Assembly (NCBI GenBank): GCA_934167135.1
Contig: CAKPKI010000004.1
Span: 1 to 30,975 of the forward strand
Direction: 5' to 3'
Length of the DNA stretch: 30,975 bases
Source: an uncultured Clostridia bacterium
Lineage (GTDB): Bacteria; Bacillota; Clostridia; TANB77; CAG-508
Positions 24,233 to 30,722 of this stretch are shown one piece after another; position 1 is the first letter of the stretch; each line of letters begins with the position of its first letter. The notes beneath the pieces were generated by a model that was not told the origin of the DNA, did not search any database, and saw only the letters and a list, made by a program, of their open reading frames with translations. The translations under genes and the position numbers were made by a program.

Positions 24233-26233
24233 ATGATTAATGAGTCGTATATAAAATATATGCAAAATGCAAACTTAAATCTATATAGCAAAATTCTAAG
24301 TAATCCAATATATTTAGATGAAATAAGAATAGAATATCTAAAAAAATATGGTGATGAAGCAAATGCGTATTTTTTAGCTTTGAAGGAATCTGTTGATCAC
24401 TATGTAGCTCAGAGAATACATGAAGATAAAAGTTATGTAAATACTGAGGAATTTAAAAATTATTTTGATTACATAAAAAAAGTAGTAAGGCAAAATGCAA
24501 TAGTTCATGAAAAAAACAAAGTTTATTTAGAATTAAACACTAATGTGGTTTTTGAGTATTTGGATGAAAAAACACTTGAAAAAATTACAGGAAAAAATTC
24601 TATAAAAGATCATATGGATTCTAATTACAAATATATAAAATTTATTATGAATAAAATAGGACAAAATCAATCTGTAAGTAATGAAGAAATTAAATTATTA
24701 AGTACATATTTTGACAATAAAAAAGATTTTAAAAATCCAGAATTTAAGGAAATGTATGAAAACTTCATGAAATATGTAATGGAAAATAGACAAAAAATGA
24801 AAAGTTCATCACAGTTAATTTCCTCAATATTAACATTTTTGCCTAGTTGTTATGGAAATGGTGTGGAAGATGTAAGAAGTTTTTTGGCTAAATATGATCC
24901 AAAGCAAAATAAAAATGACAAAGTTTATTGGGCACATAGTAAAGGAAAATATAAATATACAGTATTCGAAAGAGATAGATTTAAAGATATACAGTTAGAT
25001 TCTAATAAATCGTTAAATAGTTCAAGAACATTTAATGAAAAGGATCTTATGTTTTTATTATTTGTGCAATTCCATGAGTTAACTCATCAAGTGCAAAACA
25101 ATAATGTTGCAAATCAGAAATTTAATATTAATGCGGTTCCTTATGAAATACATAGTCTATTAAGAGATGTGTATGATGATTACAATTCAAAATTCTATGG
25201 ACCAAAAGATCCAAACAATTTTGAAGGAAATCATGACAGTGATGAAATAGAAATTGATGCTGACCAAACTGGTTGGATTAAATTGAGAACATTTATCACG
25301 AAATTTATGGGAAGAAACGATGAAGCATTAAATTTATCAAGAATGTGCGATAAAAACGCTAAGGCTGTAAATTGTAGAAGAGCTTTTTCTGTAAAAGAAA
25401 ATCCGTCAGATAAAAAAAAATATAGAACAATGGATTACGATATGTACTATCTGTGTAAAGCGGTTAAGAAAAATCCACAAATACTAAATAAATATCATCA
25501 TTTAAAACACATAGTTAATTCGGATGGAGAACTTGATGCAAGTATATTATTTGAAGATAGGATTACAATGACAGATGGAGGAAGAACTATTAGTAATTAC
25601 ATTTTAAATAATGTACCACTTCAAGTACTTATTGAAAAAATAAACAGTAATATGTATTCAACCAAGCAAATTAACAATTTGCTTGAAAATTTTGTAGAGG
25701 TTCCCCATGCTAACGCTCTATATTTGCGAGATCTTGAAAATGTAGACCTTGCAACTTTTGAGGAAACAAGAAGTAAATATTATTTAACAGAAAAAAATTT
25801 GGACGAAGTATATAGTAAATATTTTTATGAGAGCACACATCAATTATTAAAATATTCACAAATTTTGGAGCAATTGAGAGTAAGATTTGGTAATGAATAT
25901 ATAAATAGTTGTTATAAGTTTTTCATTGAATATTATAAAGAAATGTTACAAGAAATAAAATGCCCAAACTTAAAACAAATAGAATTATGTATGGGAAAAT
26001 TTTTGGAATCAAAAAATCCTATATTAAATAATGTAGCCCAAAGTACTATTAATTATGTGAAAAATAAAAAATCAGTTCCTATTAATTCCGCGTATATTGA
26101 TGCGCAACATCAAAAAGCTCTTAAAAATGATCCTGTAAGGTTAAATAATGGAATTGTAGATGTTTCAAGTATAGTAAATTCGTTACAAAATAATTTTGCA
26201 ACGATAGGAGGTAAAGATGAAGGAAATAGGTAA
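24233..26233 (+). CDS. large cytoplasmic protein with HELTH zinc-peptidase-like motif, unknown family
   Basis: 666 residues, no signal peptide or transmembrane helix. FHELTHQVQ (His281, Glu282, His285) is an HExxH zinc site inside a hydrophobic helix (LMFLLFVQFHELTH). About 55 residues later DEIEIDADQTGW (337-348) could give an acidic third ligand, as in gluzincin-type peptidases. The rest is helical and charged and resembles no family I can name. The ATG at 24233 follows AGGGAG at seven bases; an upstream in-frame ATG at 24215 has no site. The last 17 bases overlap the next gene, so the two are translationally coupled. Position between the two small leader proteins suggests a role in their processing or action; this is inference. 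Confidence 0.7.
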   Translation: MINESYIKYMQNANLNLYSKILSNPIYLDEIRIEYLKKYGDEANAYFLALKESVDHYVAQRIHEDKSYVNTEEFKNYFDYIKKVVRQNAIVHEKNKVYLELNTNVVFEYLDEKTLEKITGKNSIKDHMDSNYKYIKFIMNKIGQNQSVSNEEIKLLSTYFDNKKDFKNPEFKEMYENFMKYVMENRQKMKSSSQLISSILTFLPSCYGNGVEDVRSFLAKYDPKQNKNDKVYWAHSKGKYKYTVFERDRFKDIQLDSNKSLNSSRTFNEKDLMFLLFVQFHELTHQVQNNNVANQKFNINAVPYEIHSLLRDVYDDYNSKFYGPKDPNNFEGNHDSDEIEIDADQTGWIKLRTFITKFMGRNDEALNLSRMCDKNAKAVNCRRAFSVKENPSDKKKYRTMDYDMYYLCKAVKKNPQILNKYHHLKHIVNSDGELDASILFEDRITMTDGGRTISNYILNNVPLQVLIEKINSNMYSTKQINNLLENFVEVPHANALYLRDLENVDLATFEETRSKYYLTEKNLDEVYSKYFYESTHQLLKYSQILEQLRVRFGNEYINSCYKFFIEYYKEMLQEIKCPNLKQIELCMGKFLESKNPILNNVAQSTINYVKNKKSVPINSAYIDAQHQKALKNDPVRLNNGIVDVSSIVNSLQNNFATIGGKDEGNR

Positions 26234-26618
26234 AAGATTAGCGGAAGTTGAATACTTGCTAAAACAAATGGATTTTGAAAATTTGGAAAGGATACCAAAA
26301 AATTTTATAAATTATATTTCAGAAAATAAGGACTATGAGTACAGTATAAATTTATGCAGTAAAGAGAACATGGATATGGAACAACTCAATGTAGATACTA
26401 TTGCTATTTTAACATATATAAATATGAATTATTTAAATAAAATAAAAGTTGATGTAAATAATGAACAATATATGTATGAAAATATTTTTCCCAAAAAAAA
26501 GAATATTACAAATTTAGAAAATGATGATAAAAATAATCAATTGGTTGAATATAAAAAAGTAAGTTGGTTTGAACGATTATTTAACAAAATATTTGGAAAT
26601 TTTAGGAAAAAAAATTAA
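26217..26618 (+). CDS. small conserved-looking cytoplasmic protein, unknown function
   Basis: 133 residues. It starts KEIGKRLAEVEYLLKQMD, continues LERIPKNFINYISENKDYEYSINL and MEQLNVDTIAILTYINMNYL, and ends with QLVEYKKVSWFERLFNKIFG, a short amphipathic basic tail that could touch the membrane. From memory, similar unnamed proteins with an 'IPK.F..FI..NKD..Y' core and a 'MVEYK...F.RL..KI' end occur in Clostridia; I could not check this. It overlaps the end of the HELTH gene by 17 bases in another frame, with AGGAGG just upstream, so the two products are probably partners. Confidence 0.7.
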   Translation: MKEIGKRLAEVEYLLKQMDFENLERIPKNFINYISENKDYEYSINLCSKENMDMEQLNVDTIAILTYINMNYLNKIKVDVNNEQYMYENIFPKKKNITNLENDDKNNQLVEYKKVSWFERLFNKIFGNFRKKN

Positions 26619-26695
26619 TGGACAATATGAAAATCTTTTTAAAAAAATAAATAGTGAAAAAGTAGAATTAGAAGTAAAAAAAGGAATGATAAAAT

Positions 26696-26772
26696 ATGAA
26701 AAAAATTATTGGATTTTTTATAATAATATGTTCTTATTTTGTCGGATGTACTAATAAGATATATGCACTAAC
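26696..26772 (+). repeat. leader repeat, copy 2
   Basis: Second copy of the 77-base signal-peptide segment at 23794-23870. Upstream sequences of the two copies are unrelated, and downstream sequences diverge soon after the conserved LYG/KPE stretch. Confidence 0.9.
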
Positions 26773-26998
26773 AACCGGATTATTATATGGAATAGATAAG
26801 CCAGAACCTAAATATTATATTATTAACTGGACATTGACATTATTTTTGATATTACTGCCTATTTCAATGATAATAACTATTATTATAGGAACTATAAAAT
26901 ATATAGAGAAAAGTAGGGATAGTAAAGTTGTAAAGCTATTAATAGTAATTATTGAGATAATTGCTATAGTTACATTAATAAGATTAATATTTTTTTGA
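26696..26998 (+). CDS. small signal-peptide/two-helix membrane protein, copy 2
   Basis: 100 residues. The first 25 residues are the same as in the gene at 23782 except one Ala-to-Thr change, giving the signal region and NKIYALT. The mature part starts TTGLLYGIDKPEPKYY, sharing only LYG and KPE with copy 1. It then has two hydrophobic helices (about 43-66 and 79-98) with a K-S-R-D loop between them. AAAGGAA lies upstream of the ATG. The 77 bases before the gene (26619-26695) hold no gene that I can support. Like copy 1 it is a candidate secreted or membrane peptide; function unknown. Confidence 0.72.
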   Translation: MKKIIGFFIIICSYFVGCTNKIYALTTGLLYGIDKPEPKYYIINWTLTLFLILLPISMIITIIIGTIKYIEKSRDSKVVKLLIVIIEIIAIVTLIRLIFF

Positions 26999-27002
26999 GG
27001 AT

Positions 27003-27127
27003 AAACAATTTGAAAGTATTAATAAGTATTTCGGAGAAGTATTTAAAAAATTATATGGTAAAGGTATGGTAGAATAACCTTAACTGATGAAGAAAATATT
27101 CTTGAATGTGGAATTGAAATAGGGGAG
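27003..27127 (+). pseudogene. broken copy of the smc 3' end
   Basis: 27003-27117 matches smc from about 22225 to 22347 with substitutions, a 10-base loss near the start and a one-base deletion that shifts the frame. It then jumps at a shared TTGA to the last bases of smc and the AATAGGGGAG ribosome binding site found at 22669-22678. About 318 bases of smc between these points are missing. It cannot code. It marks a past duplication of the smc end together with what followed it. Confidence 0.85.
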
Positions 27128-27133
27128 ATGTTT

Positions 27134-27370
27134 ATGATAGATATAATTATTTGGTTTTTAGAAATATTATTATATGTACTATTGCCTTTTTCGATGGTAA
27201 TAATAGTTACTATAGGAACTATAAAAATTATAAAAAATATATTGAAAAGTAGGGATAGTAAAGTTGTCAAACTATTAGCAATTATTACGATATTTGTTAT
27301 AGATATATTTATATTTGTCTTAATGCAAGAAGAATTAGATTGTATATACTATGGTAAAGAATGGCTATAA
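27134..27370 (+). CDS. small two-helix membrane protein related to copy 2, no signal peptide
   Basis: 78 residues: MIDIIIWFLEILLYVLLPFSMVIIVTIGTIKIIKNI, then KSRDSKVVKLL, a second helix, and a tail QEELDCIYYGKEWL. The GTIK...KSRDSKVVKLL block is nearly the same as in the gene at 26696 (also at DNA level, AAAAGTAGGGATAGTAAAG), so the two share ancestry. The signal and LYG/KPE parts are absent. The start at 27134 is seven bases after AGGGGAG, a site inherited from the smc-end fragment; the ATG at 27128 is too close to it. It may be a working truncated member or a decaying one. Confidence 0.55.
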   Translation: MIDIIIWFLEILLYVLLPFSMVIIVTIGTIKIIKNILKSRDSKVVKLLAIITIFVIDIFIFVLMQEELDCIYYGKEWL

Positions 27371-27425
27371 CAAAGAGAAGCGAAGCAGTGATGTGGAGCA
27401 AAACTCAAATTAGTATAAAATATTA

Positions 27426-27467
27426 AAAAGAAATAAGAATTTCTATGTAGAAATTCTTATTTCTTTT
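27426..27467. terminator. bidirectional terminator
   Basis: A perfect 20-bp inverted repeat (27426-27445 with 27448-27467, core AGAAATAAGAATTTCTA). It ends in A's on the left and T's on the right, so it serves both converging transcripts. The 55 bases before it hold no gene. Confidence 0.85.
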
Positions 27468-28017
27468 ATATAGCTCTAAAAACACCAACCAAAATCAAAA
27501 TAATACTAGAAAAAACAGAAATAGCACATTCAGAAACATTAATATGTTTAATAATAATATTAGCAACCCAATTTCCACAATTAAGAAAAATAAGTTGAAA
27601 AGTGGCAACCAAAAAAGGTAAAAAAATATCATTAATTCCAATAATTCCAGAACCTATACCAACACAAGCTGAATCTGTAGACAAAGCTAAACCAAGGAAA
27701 ATAGCTTCTTTCGAGTCAATATTATTAGAATGATCTATATCATAATCAGTTGGAGGTTTAGTTATAGTTTGGTAAATATTATAAATTCCTAATATAATCA
27801 AAAAAGAAGAGCCTAGCATAGTTGAAAAAGTAGGAGAAAATAGAGCAGAAACATAATGTCCTAAAAATATAGAACCACAAGTAATACAAAAAGATATAGC
27901 AAAAAGAATACTATTACTTATATATCTAATTTTTGTCTTTTTTATTCCATAACTAATTCCAATACTTAAAGAATCTATACTAACAGATAGTGCTAATAAA
28001 ATACAATTAAATAACAT
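27466..28017 (-). CDS. MntP/YtaF-like membrane transporter, paralog A
   Basis: 183 residues, about six transmembrane helices in two related halves. The first half has LLALSVSIDSLSIGISYGIKKTK, and the second has EAIFLGLALSTDSACVGIGSGIIG, each with the conserved membrane-embedded Asp of the MntP/YtaF superfamily. A hydrophilic loop with DYDIDHSNNIDSKEA separates them, as in YtaF ('sporulation membrane protein'). Known relatives export Mn2+ (MntP); the substrate here is inferred. AGGAGG stands five bases before the ATG. Thirteen bases separate it from paralog B, so they form one operon. No yybP-ykoY-type manganese riboswitch is visible. Confidence 0.82.
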   Translation of the reverse strand: MLFNCILLALSVSIDSLSIGISYGIKKTKIRYISNSILFAISFCITCGSIFLGHYVSALFSPTFSTMLGSSFLIILGIYNIYQTITKPPTDYDIDHSNNIDSKEAIFLGLALSTDSACVGIGSGIIGINDIFLPFLVATFQLIFLNCGNWVANIIIKHINVSECAISVFSSIILILVGVFRAI

Positions 28018-28030
28018 ACTAACCTCCTAT

Positions 28031-28585
28031 CTAAGATAATAATCTAAAAAAACCTATAAAAATTAATATTATTCCAGAAAGGTTCGAAAGCAATTTTGAT
28101 GAAATTGTAAATCGTTTAGCAATATTAGAAGCAACAAGATTTCCACAATTAACGAAGAAAGTGTGGAAAATAGCCATTAAAAGTGGCAAAAATAAACTTC
28201 CAACTCCAATCATTCCAGAACCTAAACTAACGCAAGAAGCATCAACTGCAACTGCTAGACCTAAAACAAATGCTTCTTTGGCATCAATATAATTAGAACC
28301 ATCTGTATCAAAATTAGTAGTTTTATTATTTTTAGGTTTAAAGATATTATAAATCCCTAGTAATATTAAAAGCGAAGCTCCTAGTAAAGTAGAAACAATA
28401 GGAGAAAATAGAAAAGAAATATAATGTCCAATAAATACAGAAAGTCCAGATAAAACAAATAGTGTAATAAAAATTATAAGATTACCTAACTTAGAAAGTT
28501 TTGTCTTTTTTATGCCATATGTAATTCCAAGTCCTAAGGCATCTATACTGGCAGATAATGCTAATAAAATACATCTAATAATCAT
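28031..28585 (-). CDS. MntP/YtaF-like membrane transporter, paralog B
   Basis: 184 residues from the preferred start. Same plan as paralog A: LLALSASIDALGLGITYGIKKTK, loop FDTDGSNYIDAKEA, then LGLAVAVDASCVSLGSGMIG and a final pair of helices. The two are clearly tandem duplicates that have diverged. They may work as a heterodimer or handle different ions; both are inference. The ATG ending at 28585 is eight bases from AGGAGG; the ATG at 28591 is only two bases from it, and longer upstream readings lack a site. It lies downstream of the lemA terminator. I found no clear promoter. Confidence 0.82.
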   Translation of the reverse strand: MIIRCILLALSASIDALGLGITYGIKKTKLSKLGNLIIFITLFVLSGLSVFIGHYISFLFSPIVSTLLGASLLILLGIYNIFKPKNNKTTNFDTDGSNYIDAKEAFVLGLAVAVDASCVSLGSGMIGVGSLFLPLLMAIFHTFFVNCGNLVASNIAKRFTISSKLLSNLSGIILIFIGFFRLLS

Positions 28586-28634
28586 ATTCATATCCTCCTG
28601 TACTAAGATATGACAAATATTTGCAAAAAGACAC

Positions 28635-28667
28635 AAAAAAGTTTGGAGTGTATTACACAAACCAAAC
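28635..28667 (-). terminator. Rho-independent terminator of lemA
   Basis: On the minus strand GTTTGG pairs with CCAAAC, with GTGT/ACAC inside, followed by six T (28635-28640 as A on the plus strand). Confidence 0.75.
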
Positions 28668-28676
28668 TTGGATAAG

Positions 28677-29234
28677 TTATTTATTAAAATCTATTTTAAT
28701 ATTATTTTTTGCTTCATTATTTTCTATTACAAATAATTCTCTTGGTTTAAAATTGAACATTCCAGCAACAATATTTGAAGGGAAAAGTTCTAATTGAGTG
28801 TTGTATTTTGTAACAGTGTCATTATAAAATTGCCTTGAAAAAGTTATTTTATCTTCTGTGTTGCTAAGTTCATTAGATAATTCTAAGAAATTTGTGTTTG
28901 CCTTTAAATCAGGATAACTTTCAGAAACTGCCATGATTGTTTTTAAAGTGCTAGAAAGTTCATTATCTAATTTAGCTTTTTCTGCAACAGTTGAAGAATT
29001 TGACCATGAAGTTCTTAATGCTGATATTTTTTCGAAAGTTTCAGATTCATGTCTCATATACCCTTTTACTGTTTCAACTAAATTTGGAATTAAATCAAAT
29101 CTTCTTTGTAATACAACATCAATTTGACTCCAAGCATTATCAACTTTAAGTTTTGATGATACTAAACGATTATATATAGATATAATACAAACTAATAATA
29201 ATATTACAATGATTACTAAAACTGCTATCCACAT
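28677..29234 (-). CDS. lemA: LemA family protein
   Basis: 185 residues, normal length. A single N-terminal transmembrane helix (about 2-22) is followed by the family's hallmark YNRLVSSKLKVDNAWSQIDVVLQRRFDLIPNLVETVKGY. Later come NTEDKITFSRQFYNDTVTKYN and the C-terminal FPSNIVAGMFNFKPRELF. LemA proteins are membrane-anchored helical bundles facing outward; their precise role is not settled. The common partner genes (HtpX or TPM-domain proteins) are not next to it. It has its own promoter and terminator. AAAGGAGG precedes the ATG. Confidence 0.95.
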   Translation of the reverse strand: MWIAVLVIIVILLLVCIISIYNRLVSSKLKVDNAWSQIDVVLQRRFDLIPNLVETVKGYMRHESETFEKISALRTSWSNSSTVAEKAKLDNELSSTLKTIMAVSESYPDLKANTNFLELSNELSNTEDKITFSRQFYNDTVTKYNTQLELFPSNIVAGMFNFKPRELFVIENNEAKNNIKIDFNK

Positions 29235-29265
29235 AGAAATACCTCCTTTGCATTAGTATATGTAT

Positions 29266-29294
29266 ATAGTAACATATAAAAATTTTTTTTACAA
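29266..29294 (-). promoter_or_regulatory. lemA promoter
   Basis: On the minus strand TTGTAA (29289-29294), 17 bases, TACTAT (29266-29271), 31 bases before the start codon. Confidence 0.6.
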
Positions 29295-29306
29295 TAAAAA
29301 ATACTT

Positions 29307-29354
29307 AAATATAAGCTTTTTATTACATTCCTCGGCTTATTACAAAATTTAATA
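29307..29354 (+). repeat. left half of the MITE-like repeat
   Basis: 48 bases match 6833-6880 with one or two differences (AAATATAAGCTTTTTATTAC... with CGGC for CGGT). The outer end AACTCCTTG is degraded to something like AATACTT. The match stops where the central part of the intact element would begin. With the piece at 30539 it brackets the 3D-domain gene. Confidence 0.85.
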
Positions 29355-29456
29355 ATTGTAAAATTTTTATGAATTTTTTTAGTACAAGCAACATATAATA
29401 TATAAGACCAAGATTTACCAAGACTTACGGAAGATGGAAACACAAAAACAAAAAAT

Positions 29457-29485
29457 TTGACAAAATAATATAAAATGTGTATAAT
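29457..29485 (+). promoter_or_regulatory. consensus sigma-A promoter of the G5/3D gene
   Basis: Perfect TTGACA (29457-29462), 17 bases, perfect TATAAT (29480-29485). A 10-base tandem, ACCAAGATTT/ACCAAGACTT (29407-29426), lies 30 bases upstream and could be a regulator site. Confidence 0.9.
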
Positions 29486-29509
29486 AAGAATGTCGTCAAA
29501 AGGAGGAAA

Positions 29510-30484
29510 ATGATTTTTATGGATAAAAAAAATGAAGCCTCTATCTCTATTATGAAGATAATTGGTATAAGTTTAATATTTATATTAATATTTGGAGTTG
29601 GTGTAATGGCTACGGAAATAGACATTAGAAGTGTTCAAATAACAATGTCTAATGGATATACAATGACTGTTGTTACAACAAAAACAAATGTTGAAGAAAT
29701 ACTAGAAGACAACAATATAGTTGTAGAAGATGATGAAAGAGTAACACCAAGTCTAGATGATGATATAACAGACACTAATAAAATAATAATTACAAATAAA
29801 TCAGAACAAGAAGTACAGGTCGCAAAATTATCAGAAAGTGGTATAGAAACATCATTAGATGAAATATTAAAAAGTTATTCACCAATAATCGAAAAAATAG
29901 TAGTAGAGCAAGAAACAATCCCATATGAAACAATTACAAAAGACGCATCACAAGGTTCAGAAGATACAAAAAACAAAGTAATACAACAAGGAGAAGATGG
30001 AATTAGAGAAATAACATACAAAGTTAAGTATCAGAATGAAGAAGAAATAGAAAAAATAAAATTATCAGAAACAGTAGTAAAAGAACCTGTAAATAAAATA
30101 GTTCAAGTTCAAAGAAACATAACATCAAGATCTGGTAGTACAATAGCAAATACAAACACAAGTACAAATACAGCCACAACAAGTGCTAAAACAGCAACAG
30201 GGCCAACAAAAATATTTAAAGTTACAGCGTATTGTTCATGTGCCAAATGTTGTGGAAAAGTAACAGGAAGAACAGCTTCAGGAACACATGCAGTAGCAGG
30301 GCAAACAGTAGCTGCCTCTGGACAATTTGCTTTTGGAACAAAGTTGAATATAAATGGAAAAGAATATACTGTAGAAGATAGAGGTGGAGCAATCCAAGGA
30401 AATAGAATAGATATATACATGAATTCACATGCAGAGGCAATGGCATGGGGAGTAAAATATTTACCTGTTCAAGTAGTTGAATAA
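29510..30484 (+). CDS. cell-wall protein with DUF348, G5 and 3D domains
   Basis: 324 residues. An N-terminal membrane helix or signal anchor (about 14-33) leads to a DUF348-type ubiquitin-like part (TMSNGYTMTVVTTKTNVEEILEDNN). A G5 domain follows (about 110-190: IEKIVVEQETIPYETITKD...KVKYQNEEEI), then a Ser/Thr/Asn-rich linker (TIANTNTSTNTATTSAKT), and the C-terminal 3D domain (KVTAYCSCAKCCG, then VEDRGGAIQGNRIDIYM). The 3D acidic residues are present, and this double-psi barrel fold cleaves peptidoglycan in MltA-like and Rpf/YabE-like proteins. The promoter at 29480 puts transcription start near 29491, so the ATG at 29477 is excluded. AGGAGG is three bases before 29510 and twelve before an ATG at 29519. 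Confidence 0.92.
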   Translation: MIFMDKKNEASISIMKIIGISLIFILIFGVGVMATEIDIRSVQITMSNGYTMTVVTTKTNVEEILEDNNIVVEDDERVTPSLDDDITDTNKIIITNKSEQEVQVAKLSESGIETSLDEILKSYSPIIEKIVVEQETIPYETITKDASQGSEDTKNKVIQQGEDGIREITYKVKYQNEEEIEKIKLSETVVKEPVNKIVQVQRNITSRSGSTIANTNTSTNTATTSAKTATGPTKIFKVTAYCSCAKCCGKVTGRTASGTHAVAGQTVAASGQFAFGTKLNINGKEYTVEDRGGAIQGNRIDIYMNSHAEAMAWGVKYLPVQVVE

Positions 30485-30490
30485 AATAAT

Positions 30491-30530
30491 AAAAGCTGGA
30501 TGGAAAATTAAATTCTATTCAGTTTTTTTC
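30491..30530 (+). terminator. Rho-independent terminator after the 3D gene
   Basis: AAAAGCTGGATGGAA (30491-30505) pairs with TTCTATTCAGTTTTT (30513-30527) using several G-U pairs, followed by T. Confidence 0.7.
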
Positions 30531-30538
30531 TTATTTAT

Positions 30539-30628
30539 TCTAAAATCTTTTCATACACATTCGCCACCTCATTCAAAGCTTATATTTCAAGAATTTCTTT
30601 TTAAAATTTTATCAAAACCATTATATAG
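30539..30628 (+). repeat. right half of the MITE-like repeat
   Basis: Aligns with 6946-7035 over about 90 bases (CACATTCG, CATTCAAA, GCTTATATTTCAAG and CATTATATAG are kept). AAAGCTTATATTT (30575-30587) is a perfect inverted copy of 29307-29319. Most of the 238-base gap 30485-30722 is this piece, the terminator before it and the lepA promoter after it. Confidence 0.8.
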
Positions 30629-30675
30629 AAAATTTTAAAAATTTCATAAAAAATGATGAAAAAAAAGAAGAAACA

Positions 30676-30684
30676 TGATATAAT
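30676..30684 (+). promoter_or_regulatory. extended -10 promoter of lepA
   Basis: TG, one base, then a perfect TATAAT (30679-30684). The -35 region 17 bases upstream is weak. It lies 38 bases before the start codon. Confidence 0.6.
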
Positions 30685-30722
30685 AAAATAGCCAAGAAAT
30701 ATGATTGAAAGCGAGAGAAAAT

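Noticed and set aside
26569..26754. 61-residue plus-strand frame bridging the two small genes
   Set aside because: Overlaps both neighbours in another frame and lacks a ribosome binding site. The stretch 26619-26695 may be old coding remnant, but I cannot identify a source.
28600..28640. Manganese riboswitch (yybP-ykoY) or clear promoter before the MntP/YtaF-like pair
   Set aside because: The leader is too short and lacks the conserved riboswitch core; only weak promoter-like boxes are seen.
29477..29509. Longer N terminus for the G5/3D protein
   Set aside because: The ATG at 29477 lies before and within the -10 box, so it is not in the transcript; it also has no ribosome binding site.
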